From positions 62,001 through 126,000 of IMG/VR virus record IMGVR_UViG_3300044730_002015: a stretch of DNA of 64,000 bases. One strand, given 5' to 3'. Positions 16,793 to 25,284 of the stretch are shown here, piece by piece. This stretch comes from a virus. The position numbers were made by a program, and so were the translations under genes. The first letter of the stretch is position 1. Every line of letters starts with the position of its first letter. The notes under the pieces are model-generated. The model saw only the letters and a list, made by a program, of their open reading frames with translations, was not told the origin of the DNA and searched no databases.

Positions 16793-18295
16793 CTAATAGT
16801 TTGTTATAAAAATCTCATAGTTTATGGTATTACCAGTACTAGGAGATACTTGCAATTCAACGTTTGGAGTGGAATAAACCACTCTAAAATTACCTAGCGT
16901 ATTATTTATCGAAAGGCCTGCATATTCTACGAAGCTCACGATTCCGCCGGATCTAGCAGCAGTGATCTTAGAAGTTTGTCTAGAATCATCGCTGATATCT
17001 GTGGCCACGATGTTAAAATCTATGGATTTGACATCTATTGCCGATATTGTAAAAATAGTTTGATTAGCAGCAATACTGCTGGTGCTGTTAAACGATTTAA
17101 AAAACTGCGAACTTGATATTACAACAGTGTTGGCACTGACTGTATTTTGAGTGGCTATGTAAATATCTGCATTAGACGCTAGATACGCTGCCACATTAGA
17201 ATTGCTGTATGTACCAGTCAAGAATGCGCCGTTGCCTAAAAAATAGTTGGCCGAGACATTGCCTGTAACATTGATATTTCCTGCCGTGATATTTCCTGTG
17301 TATGTAGGCAAGTAGTTGGCCACGTTGGCGTTGCTGTATGTTCCAGTTAAAAACGCCCCGTTTCCTAGAATAAAATTGCCTGATACATTGGCCGAAGTAG
17401 TAATGTTACCGGTATAAGCACTGAGATTAACATCAATGGTCAATGATTTGTAAGCATTACCAGTGGGTGTATTGTTTGATGTAAAAACAATGCCATTGCC
17501 CTGTACAAACTGTACTATATCTTCGCCAGACGCTACTAGGTTGGGCTGTCCTGGATCAGAATTGCCCACTACCCAGGTTTTAAATGTAGATCCCAAACTG
17601 ATCTTGACATTGCCGCTGCCAAGACTTTCAACTCCAAATCCCGAGTTAGCGTCAAATCTTAGGAATTCTACATTGGTAACAGTGTTGGATATGGTATTGG
17701 CGCTGTCAATGAGGCTGACTGTCAGGGCAGGAGCATCGTTGCCCAGGCCCAACGCGCCGGTATATCTAGCACCCGATATGTATACTTTTTTACCTGTTAC
17801 GCCGGTACCAATGACGCTGGGAATGTTGGCGCCGTTAAAGTTCAGCACTCCGCTTTGATAATCAAAATACCATTCGTCGTTGTTGCCAGAACCTGCTTGG
17901 AAAAGCTGTGTGCCCACAGATTGCGGATTTGACACATTGGCATTGGCTACATATACTTTTACCAAATAAGTAGCGCCAAACTGTGTGGGAATCCAGTTGG
18001 TTAAATTGGTTTTCCAGGTCCTATTGTCTGGTGCTGTCAAATCCTCAGTGGTTTCTACTGTGGGACTAAAAGAGCCTACTCCGTCTTTGTATACAGTGAC
18101 TATATTAGATGATGCAGCAGGTATGACACTGGGTATGTTGCCGCTGTAACTCCAGATTAAATCTCCGCGATACAACAGCGGGCTTGGAATACTTTCGTTG
18201 AAAGCCTGTTTGTTGTCAGGAGGAGCTGTCTTGGTTACACCGTAACCAAGTTTCTTCCAGAGATAGTCTAGTTTAGCTGAATCACTGACGGCCAT
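16793..18295 (-). CDS. Short modular fibre with mounting domain (500 aa)
   Basis: The N-terminal ~200 residues (LDYLWKKLGYGVTKTAP, NESIPSPLLYRGDLIW, WIPTQFGATYLVKVYV, YFDYQSGVLNF) match the N-terminus of the fibre at 18295-23487, so they probably form a common attachment domain to the baseplate or a fibre hub. Only two LGNGAFLTG modules follow. The C-terminal ~120 residues (SRQTSKITAARSGG, LGNFRVVYSTPNVELQVSP) resemble the C-terminus of the 1,629-residue fibre downstream. Its start overlaps the upstream stop as TAATG, indicating translational coupling. I recognise no enzymatic motif. Best described as a compact mount-shaft-tip fibre. Confidence 0.9.
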   Translation of the reverse strand: MAVSDSAKLDYLWKKLGYGVTKTAPPDNKQAFNESIPSPLLYRGDLIWSYSGNIPSVIPAASSNIVTVYKDGVGSFSPTVETTEDLTAPDNRTWKTNLTNWIPTQFGATYLVKVYVANANVSNPQSVGTQLFQAGSGNNDEWYFDYQSGVLNFNGANIPSVIGTGVTGKKVYISGARYTGALGLGNDAPALTVSLIDSANTISNTVTNVEFLRFDANSGFGVESLGSGNVKISLGSTFKTWVVGNSDPGQPNLVASGEDIVQFVQGNGIVFTSNNTPTGNAYKSLTIDVNLSAYTGNITTSANVSGNFILGNGAFLTGTYSNANVANYLPTYTGNITAGNINVTGNVSANYFLGNGAFLTGTYSNSNVAAYLASNADIYIATQNTVSANTVVISSSQFFKSFNSTSSIAANQTIFTISAIDVKSIDFNIVATDISDDSRQTSKITAARSGGIVSFVEYAGLSINNTLGNFRVVYSTPNVELQVSPSTGNTINYEIFITNY

Positions 18296-21200
18296 TATGT
18301 AGCTACTCCTATCTGAACATCAGTCAAACTGTCTCCGCTGGCCAGTGCGATACGGACCAGCACAACACCGCCTGTGGCATTACTCATATTTTCTTCGCCT
18401 AGTGTTTGTGTATAACGTTGATTTGATATAGTGGATCCCAATGGTATCACATCTGTGCCTTGCTCGGCACAGCCATTACCACCGTTGCCACCGGCTCCGG
18501 TATTTTCTCCAGGTATTCCAGCGCCCACATACTGTATGGAACAATCTAGCCAACCATTGAGTGTGGAAGTTGAATCAATTTGTGTACCCGGGGCGGCGAT
18601 CCATACACCCGATACTTTTCCTGATAAAATAATATCAAAATTGGCCACGGTGGCTCTGCGGAATGCAAAGGTAAAGTATTGCACGCCCGAGCGTCCTGTA
18701 ACTAGATCTGGACCTGCTGGCAAGTAACCTGTGGCAAAGTTGGCATCATCAAAGTGTTGTACCGTGCCCCATCTCACAATAGATTCTTGCGTACCGGCCA
18801 CTGTCACAGCGCCTGACCAGGCGTTGCCTGTATAGTAGTCGGTAGCACCATTGAATGCCGGAGTGTTGGCTGCTGCCCCGAATCCAGTGACCCTGACACC
18901 GTTGTCGCTGTATACTGTTCCCAGGCTGGCACTAACAGGAATATTGCCTTCGTCTACACCCGACAGCGCCAGACTATAAATCTGTATTTTTGTCGGCAGT
19001 TGTATGGTGCTGCTGGTGCCATTGACGTTGATCACATTGGCCTGCAGTGTGGCCACTGCGCGGGCACTGCCATTGATGCTGATGCTTTGGCTACCAAAAG
19101 TATAACTCGATCCTATGCCTATGTTGGCATTGGGAATGCCGCTGGTCAGCATGGAAGGTGTGCCATCCAACTGTGCATAAGTTCTTGTCTGCGTGATAAT
19201 CACAGATCCACTGGTGCTTTCATAATTGGTACCCGAAGCAATGGTCAATGGTGTTGCAGTGCTGCGATAAGTTTGTCCAATCAAGTCAGTCACTGACAAT
19301 GAGTTGATAGATACTGTGGGCGAACCAGTGTTGTAATAAGGCACACCCGATATATAACGATAGGTACCAGCAGTTGTTTCTGTCATGGTCACACTGCTGT
19401 TTGACAATGTGGCCACGCTGCTTAGATTGTCTTTGACAAAGCCCACTGCATTGGTATTGCCGCTGATGCTGTGTGCCAGTTTATAATTGTTGTAACCTGT
19501 GCTGATATTGCTCAACGATTGTGAAATAAAAGCACTGAATACCTTGTAAAAATAACTGGGATAAGTGGCTGCTGAAATAGCAGTCCGCGCATCTGCATCT
19601 ACAGTCACTGTCAGGCCGTTGTAGGTACCCACAGCATTGCCAGATGTACTAAAAGAAGTATTGCCCGCTGCTGTGGCACCTATGAAAGCTGTCAACGTAC
19701 CTGTGGTTGAAGTATTGGCCTGTGTCACAGTTGAACTCACGATGGGCGTGCTAGTGACATATCTCGTGACACTGGTACCATTGGCTACGATACCGCCGCC
19801 GGTGTTGTCCACTGCGCCTGCTGCCAACAGCGGACTGGTACCCTGCGACGCAGTGCTCAATGACAGTGTTTTGGTGCTGAGATTTCCAGGAGCACTGGGA
19901 TTGGCATTAATGGTGATATAATTGGTAGCAGTCTTGGTATTGCTTTGTGGAGAACCGCCAGGTGTGCCGTTGGCAGTCAGCGCCACGGTTTTAGATCCTG
20001 TGGAGTTGTAAGTATGTGTTACATTGGCAGCGCTGGTGGTATTGTCAAAGGTTGAATCGCCCCAGGACCAGCTGAAGGTGTTGCCAGCAAAGGGCGGTGT
20101 AGGACTTGTCAAATTCTGGAAATTGAACAAAGCACGATTATTGCCAAGGTAATCTGTGTAGATGTAACCAGTCTGAGCTGTGTCACCGGTGCGGTCAGAA
20201 ACAGTGTTGGCAGTGCCCACAAAGTTGGCACTGATATTGGGAGTTACAGCAATAGTGATGTTGGCCGATTTGAATGGGCTGGTACTGTATCCAGTATACA
20301 GCCAAAGGTTGGCCACATAGTTGACCACATTACCATTGGCCTGCTGCGCTGGGGACAAAGTAAAAGTATGAGCGATATTGGCGGCCCCTGGGTTGCCGGC
20401 CAAACCAGTTTGTATAGCAATATTGCTGTTGGCTGTGTCATCGCCCCACTGGAATATGTAGTACTGCTGAGCACCAAAGGAAGCCGTGTTACCAGGAGTT
20501 CCTGGTGTGTCATTGCGGAAACTTACTACTCCGCCTGAAGTAGCAGATAAAATATTGGCTGTCAATACTGGACTGTGCTGTGAATATACCTTGACTGTTG
20601 TGGGAGCAGTATTGACGCTGTAAGGAGGTGTTGGTCCAGCAGTTTGATTGGTGCCGGTCAACACTATGTTATACAGACTATCGGTGTTGGCCGCGTTGAC
20701 ATAGGTATGGCTGTTGGTAGTCCAGTTATTGGCTGGAGTAACAATGTTGCCATCGCCGTAGTCAAGCAAATATGATGTGGCATACTGACTGGTGTTGGTC
20801 AGTGTAACACTATTACCAGTGTCTAAGCTAGTTGGTACAGTGGTGAATGAGGGCAGCGGCAATGGTGTAAACAGCGTGATATAATTGGTTTTGGTTGCTG
20901 AATCTACACTGCCTTTGGCACCAGCAGCTGCATTGCCTCCATATGTGCCATTGACGTTGTATGCAGTCAAGGTGACTGTGAACTGACCGCCCAAAACGTT
21001 GGCATAAGTGTATACAACATTGGCACCCGATGTGCTGGTATTGCCGTCACCGAAATCCCACAAATAGTTTGTGGCATTGCCAATCTTGGTGCCAGTAAAG
21101 GCCACGCTCAGGGGACTGGGACCCGACGTGACGTTGGCAGTGAAGTTGACCTGGCCCACGTATGTGCCATTGGCAATGTTCAATGCCACTTGATTCAAAT

Positions 21201-23487
21201 CATCAAGACCGTCAGTGACATAAGTGGCAGTGGTCCAGCCATCGTAGGCCACATTAGCTGTTAAATTGCCGTCCGTAGGAGTCCCAATAGCAATGGCGTT
21301 ACCCAGAGCAGTTGCTATTCCAGTTAAGAAAGCACCATTACCAAAGATATAAGTTCCGGTGACGTTGCCTGAGACTTCCAGGCCTGGATAGATCGACCAA
21401 TGGTCGTTGCCAGGCTGGCTGCGATAAATGATGTTGGCAATATTGCCAGCACCTACAATAATACCTGCACCGTTGGCCTGCGAATTAGTAGTGGCGCCGT
21501 TGGCAATAACTATGTCTAGATCATCTACAACTAATTCTGAAACATTGATATAGGTGGTATTTCCTAGTACCTGTAAATTGCCCTGTATAATCGTGTTACC
21601 TAAAACCACAAGATTGCCTGCGCCGAGATTTCCAGTATAGGTTGGCAAATATGCAGCAACATTGGCATCATCGTAGCCACCCGTGGCAGATCTGATATTG
21701 CCTAGTATATACGAACCCGAGATATTAGCAGTGGTAGTGATTGCACCAGTGGTCAGTATTGTTATGTTGGCATTGCTGGCCAAGTAGTTGGCCACATCTG
21801 AATTGCTGTAACCTGGTGGTATGCCGGTTAAAAAAGCACCATTGCCAAAGTAATAGGCTGCTGTGATGTTGCCAGTGGCCGCAATGTCATTGGTGCTGAC
21901 ACCATTTGCGATAACATCAGCGCCAACCAACACATTGCCGCCAAAGTCAGCATCGCCGCCAACAAGTTGCCCACCAACGGTCAACAATGAGGTAACGAAC
22001 ATAGTGTTGCTTGACACATCTTCTGCGACCGCAACATTGTTGGCGGTCACTGTTTCATTTACGGTGATGTTGCCGCCCGTGAAATTATTGGCGATCACTT
22101 CTTCACTAGCAACGAAATTATTTGCGTTTACATCAAATGTAACAGTGATCACATCGGAAACGATATCATTTGTGACTGTGATATTGCCTGCTGTGATATT
22201 ACCAGTATAGGAAGCCAGATAATTAGCTACATTGGCGTTGCTGTAATTGCCTAAAGGCAAATTAGATAACTGAGAACCATCACCAATAAAATAATTGGCA
22301 GTGACATTTCCATCTACGTCTAAACGATTGGCAATGTCAAGGCCATGGCTCAATATCATGACATTGCTGGCGCTGTCATAGAAGAACGTGATATTTCCAC
22401 CGGCTGCTATGTTACCAATTTGCAGTCCTGCACCATTGAGATCACTCATGGTGGCATTGGCATTGGCAGCAACAATTACATCTTTGTCTTTAATGACTAA
22501 ATCGTTAACGTTGATGTAAGTGGTATTGCCTTGAACCAGGAGATTACCTTGGATCACTGCATTTTGTGACACAGTAAGATTACTGAACAAGGCATTGCCA
22601 TTGTAAATCTGTAGATACTGTGCTACATTGGCATTGCCATAGGAACTGCCACCACCGGATATGCCAGTTAGATAATATCCATTACCTAATATATAAGCAC
22701 CCTGCACATTGGCAGTGGTAATGACATTGCCGGTCAAAGAACCCAGGGCACCGGTATATGTTGGCAAATAGTTGGCAACATTAGCGTTGCTGTAAGCAGA
22801 CGGTATGCCGGTTAAAAATGCACCGTTACCAAAGAAATAATCGCTTTGTACGTTTCCCTGTGTGGTAATATTTCCTGTACCGATGCTGAGTGTAACATTG
22901 GCATTACTGGCCAGATATGCACTGACATTGGCATTACTGTAACTGTCATTGCTGATACCAATCTGTCCTACATATCGATAACCTGATACATATAAAACAT
23001 TTCCTGACGTTAAAACACTGGGTATGGTATTACCAATAAAATTGATGAGGCCGGCCTGGGTATCAAAATAGTATTCGCCCGTGCCACCTGAACCTGCGGA
23101 AAATATCTGTGTGCCTGATGCTTCTATGTTGGCTACATTGGGAGGACCAACATAAACTTTGGGTAACCATGTGGCGCCAAACTCCTGCGGAATCCAGTAA
23201 GTTAAATTTGTCAGCCAGGTAGGCCTGATGCCGCCAATGGGCACCACTGTAAAATCAGGCTGGCATTGTATAGAATTGGCGCCACGATAGGCCAGGGCCA
23301 GACCTGAAATATTGGCGGCCACATTGGGGATATTGCCGCTGTCGGCCCATATCACGTCGGCTCTCAGCAGCGGTGGACTAGCTATAGATTCGTTGCTGGG
23401 ACCTTTTTGGTCAAAGGGTGCTGTTTTTGCTACGCCTTGTAGTTTTTTTACCAGCAGATCGATGTATTGTGCAATAGAAATAGCCAT
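18295..23487 (-). CDS. Modular fibre with four PKD-like domains (1,730 aa)
   Basis: Begins with the same mounting domain as the 500-residue fibre (LLVKKLQGVAKTAPFDQK, NESIASPPLLRADVIW, YFDTQAGLINF). Shaft modules follow to about residue 730. Four PKD-type Ig-fold domains come next, recognised by WDFGDGN (about residue 809), DYGDGN (about 911), FQWGDD (about 1014) and WSWGDS (about 1142), each followed by a beta-rich stretch. The C-terminal ~180 residues (GYLPAGPDLVTGRSGVQYF, a Gly-rich loop, VRIALASGDSL) are shared with the next gene. PKD folds in phage structural proteins are thought to bind carbohydrate or act as spacers; that role here is inferred. Its ATG directly follows the upstream TAA. 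Confidence 0.92.
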   Translation of the reverse strand: MAISIAQYIDLLVKKLQGVAKTAPFDQKGPSNESIASPPLLRADVIWADSGNIPNVAANISGLALAYRGANSIQCQPDFTVVPIGGIRPTWLTNLTYWIPQEFGATWLPKVYVGPPNVANIEASGTQIFSAGSGGTGEYYFDTQAGLINFIGNTIPSVLTSGNVLYVSGYRYVGQIGISNDSYSNANVSAYLASNANVTLSIGTGNITTQGNVQSDYFFGNGAFLTGIPSAYSNANVANYLPTYTGALGSLTGNVITTANVQGAYILGNGYYLTGISGGGSSYGNANVAQYLQIYNGNALFSNLTVSQNAVIQGNLLVQGNTTYINVNDLVIKDKDVIVAANANATMSDLNGAGLQIGNIAAGGNITFFYDSASNVMILSHGLDIANRLDVDGNVTANYFIGDGSQLSNLPLGNYSNANVANYLASYTGNITAGNITVTNDIVSDVITVTFDVNANNFVASEEVIANNFTGGNITVNETVTANNVAVAEDVSSNTMFVTSLLTVGGQLVGGDADFGGNVLVGADVIANGVSTNDIAATGNITAAYYFGNGAFLTGIPPGYSNSDVANYLASNANITILTTGAITTTANISGSYILGNIRSATGGYDDANVAAYLPTYTGNLGAGNLVVLGNTIIQGNLQVLGNTTYINVSELVVDDLDIVIANGATTNSQANGAGIIVGAGNIANIIYRSQPGNDHWSIYPGLEVSGNVTGTYIFGNGAFLTGIATALGNAIAIGTPTDGNLTANVAYDGWTTATYVTDGLDDLNQVALNIANGTYVGQVNFTANVTSGPSPLSVAFTGTKIGNATNYLWDFGDGNTSTSGANVVYTYANVLGGQFTVTLTAYNVNGTYGGNAAAGAKGSVDSATKTNYITLFTPLPLPSFTTVPTSLDTGNSVTLTNTSQYATSYLLDYGDGNIVTPANNWTTNSHTYVNAANTDSLYNIVLTGTNQTAGPTPPYSVNTAPTTVKVYSQHSPVLTANILSATSGGVVSFRNDTPGTPGNTASFGAQQYYIFQWGDDTANSNIAIQTGLAGNPGAANIAHTFTLSPAQQANGNVVNYVANLWLYTGYSTSPFKSANITIAVTPNISANFVGTANTVSDRTGDTAQTGYIYTDYLGNNRALFNFQNLTSPTPPFAGNTFSWSWGDSTFDNTTSAANVTHTYNSTGSKTVALTANGTPGGSPQSNTKTATNYITINANPSAPGNLSTKTLSLSTASQGTSPLLAAGAVDNTGGGIVANGTSVTRYVTSTPIVSSTVTQANTSTTGTLTAFIGATAAGNTSFSTSGNAVGTYNGLTVTVDADARTAISAATYPSYFYKVFSAFISQSLSNISTGYNNYKLAHSISGNTNAVGFVKDNLSSVATLSNSSVTMTETTAGTYRYISGVPYYNTGSPTVSINSLSVTDLIGQTYRSTATPLTIASGTNYESTSGSVIITQTRTYAQLDGTPSMLTSGIPNANIGIGSSYTFGSQSISINGSARAVATLQANVINVNGTSSTIQLPTKIQIYSLALSGVDEGNIPVSASLGTVYSDNGVRVTGFGAAANTPAFNGATDYYTGNAWSGAVTVAGTQESIVRWGTVQHFDDANFATGYLPAGPDLVTGRSGVQYFTFAFRRATVANFDIILSGKVSGVWIAAPGTQIDSTSTLNGWLDCSIQYVGAGIPGENTGAGGNGGNGCAEQGTDVIPLGSTISNQRYTQTLGEENMSNATGGVVLVRIALASGDSLTDVQIGVAT

Positions 23488-25284
23488 TTAATTAGTCGCC
23501 ACTCCTATACTTATCGCACTTAAAGATTGCCCAGTTGTCAGTGCGATCCTGACATAAATTTCGTTGGTTGCTGTCAAGGAACTTGATACAGTACCAAAGG
23601 TACAGGTCAATGCCGCGTTGGTAACTGCTGTATTCAGTTGTGCTGCGCCACCTAGACTGCAGCCATCGGAACCGTTGCCTCCTGCGCCGGTACCGGGATA
23701 TCCTGCACCGGCATAGGCCTGAGACATGTCCATCCAGCCATTGAGCCCCGAACTGGAGTCAATGGCTGATCCAGGCAACGCCACCCATAGACCTGCCAGC
23801 GTACCGGTATAGTTAATATCAAATTTTTGTAAATCTTGTCTGACAAATTTAAATGTAAAATACTGTGTGCCACTGCGGCCTGCACTGAGATTGGGACCTT
23901 CCGGCAGATATCCCACGCTATAGTCGGTCACGTCGTGTTTCATAACACCGCGTGTGTTGATGCCTACTACTGTGGCATCGTAGGTTTGTAGTGTGGAGCT
24001 TTGACTGTTGAATGCCGAAGCATTGGCCGAATAGGAAGGTGTGTTGCCACCACCCGGATTGACAATACGGAAGGCTGAGGCAAATCCTGATCCCACTGCG
24101 GGATCTACTGCTATATTTGTTTCATCTATGGTTGTGGTATTGCCATTTTTATAATGTATGACAGATCCGCTGAGTGCCGATGTCAAGGATTGAGTAGTGA
24201 AATTATAACTGTTGTCTACTCTGACACTGGGCCCTGTGCTGCTGGATCCAAATCCTGAATTTACTACATTGGCCATGACATTGGCCGTGACTGTGCCAGA
24301 GGAAACATAAAGATTCCTGGCCAAGGGCACAGCCACGTTGGCAGCGGCATAGGTTAAATTTGTTGGGCTACTAAATGCACCACCGGCAAATCCCAAGGCC
24401 AAGATATTGCCGTTATTGGGATAGGTATCTCCACTGAGACGATTGACTGCAAATGTAAACTCAAATGCATTGTTGCCTGTGTAAAAAGGCACAGTGCTGC
24501 TGTAAGATAACTCTGGTGTGACCTGGGGTGTACAACCAATGGAAAAGAACTGCGGTGATCCCGGAGAACCTGCATCATAGTACCATACTGGCGCATTGGT
24601 AGTGCCAGCCGAACTGTGTGAGATGGCCACTTGATTCCATCCAGACAGCACAGTACCCTGGGCCTGGGCGCTGAACACATACCAAAAACCCGAATCAATA
24701 TTGGCATTGGCCTGGCTGTAGTCATAGTTATTGGTAATAACTAGGTTACCATAGGCGCCATTGACATTGGGATTGGCATCAGTATTGAATGTCACTGTGC
24801 CAGCAGCCGCGCCATTGACAAACGCCGTTATAGTACCTGAGTCTCCTGGCCCGGTATTGGCAATTGTATTGGTATTGTAGTTGGCACTACGATAAACTGT
24901 CAACAGCGTGCCAGCCGATACAGTGACATTGGCGTTGGGCTGTGCAGTGTTATTGGTCTGTGTAAAGTCGGCCATCCTTGCTGATGTGCCCGAACTGGTG
25001 ATACTCAGCGTTTGGTTGCCAGGAAATGCCGCAGGTGGCAATGGTACCAATTTTCCTAATACCTGGTTGATAAGTGCTATGCTGTTGGTAACCGTGGTGT
25101 TGGCAGTGAGAGATACTGCATTTGAAACGAGATTGCCTTGGCTGGAATTGCCAATGGGAATGGCATTGCCAAGAATAGACAGAGAGTTAGCATTGATATT
25201 ATAAATGTTGGAGCCGTCGCCCCAGAGATAATCTGCGAGAACATTACCTGCATATAATGATGTAAATCTTTTGATATAACTCAT
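23488..25284 (-). CDS. Fibre/adhesin with shared C-terminal tip (598 aa)
   Basis: A structural protein with few shaft repeats. The N-terminus contains one degenerate module (ADYLWGDGSNIYNIN). The middle has beta-rich domains resembling those in the neighbouring 1,730-residue fibre (GTITAFVNGAAAGTVTF; WYVFSAQAQGTVLSGWNQV). The C-terminal ~170 residues (GYLPEGPNLSAGRSGTQYF, AGAGYPGTGAGGNGSDGC, VRIALTTGQSLSAISIGVAT) are clearly related to the C-terminus of that fibre, including the Gly-rich loop with a Cys. Stop and start are immediately adjacent to both neighbours, so the three genes form one translation unit. Probably a short fibre or second adhesin using the same receptor-binding tip. Confidence 0.88.
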   Translation of the reverse strand: MSYIKRFTSLYAGNVLADYLWGDGSNIYNINANSLSILGNAIPIGNSSQGNLVSNAVSLTANTTVTNSIALINQVLGKLVPLPPAAFPGNQTLSITSSGTSARMADFTQTNNTAQPNANVTVSAGTLLTVYRSANYNTNTIANTGPGDSGTITAFVNGAAAGTVTFNTDANPNVNGAYGNLVITNNYDYSQANANIDSGFWYVFSAQAQGTVLSGWNQVAISHSSAGTTNAPVWYYDAGSPGSPQFFSIGCTPQVTPELSYSSTVPFYTGNNAFEFTFAVNRLSGDTYPNNGNILALGFAGGAFSSPTNLTYAAANVAVPLARNLYVSSGTVTANVMANVVNSGFGSSSTGPSVRVDNSYNFTTQSLTSALSGSVIHYKNGNTTTIDETNIAVDPAVGSGFASAFRIVNPGGGNTPSYSANASAFNSQSSTLQTYDATVVGINTRGVMKHDVTDYSVGYLPEGPNLSAGRSGTQYFTFKFVRQDLQKFDINYTGTLAGLWVALPGSAIDSSSGLNGWMDMSQAYAGAGYPGTGAGGNGSDGCSLGGAAQLNTAVTNAALTCTFGTVSSSLTATNEIYVRIALTTGQSLSAISIGVATN

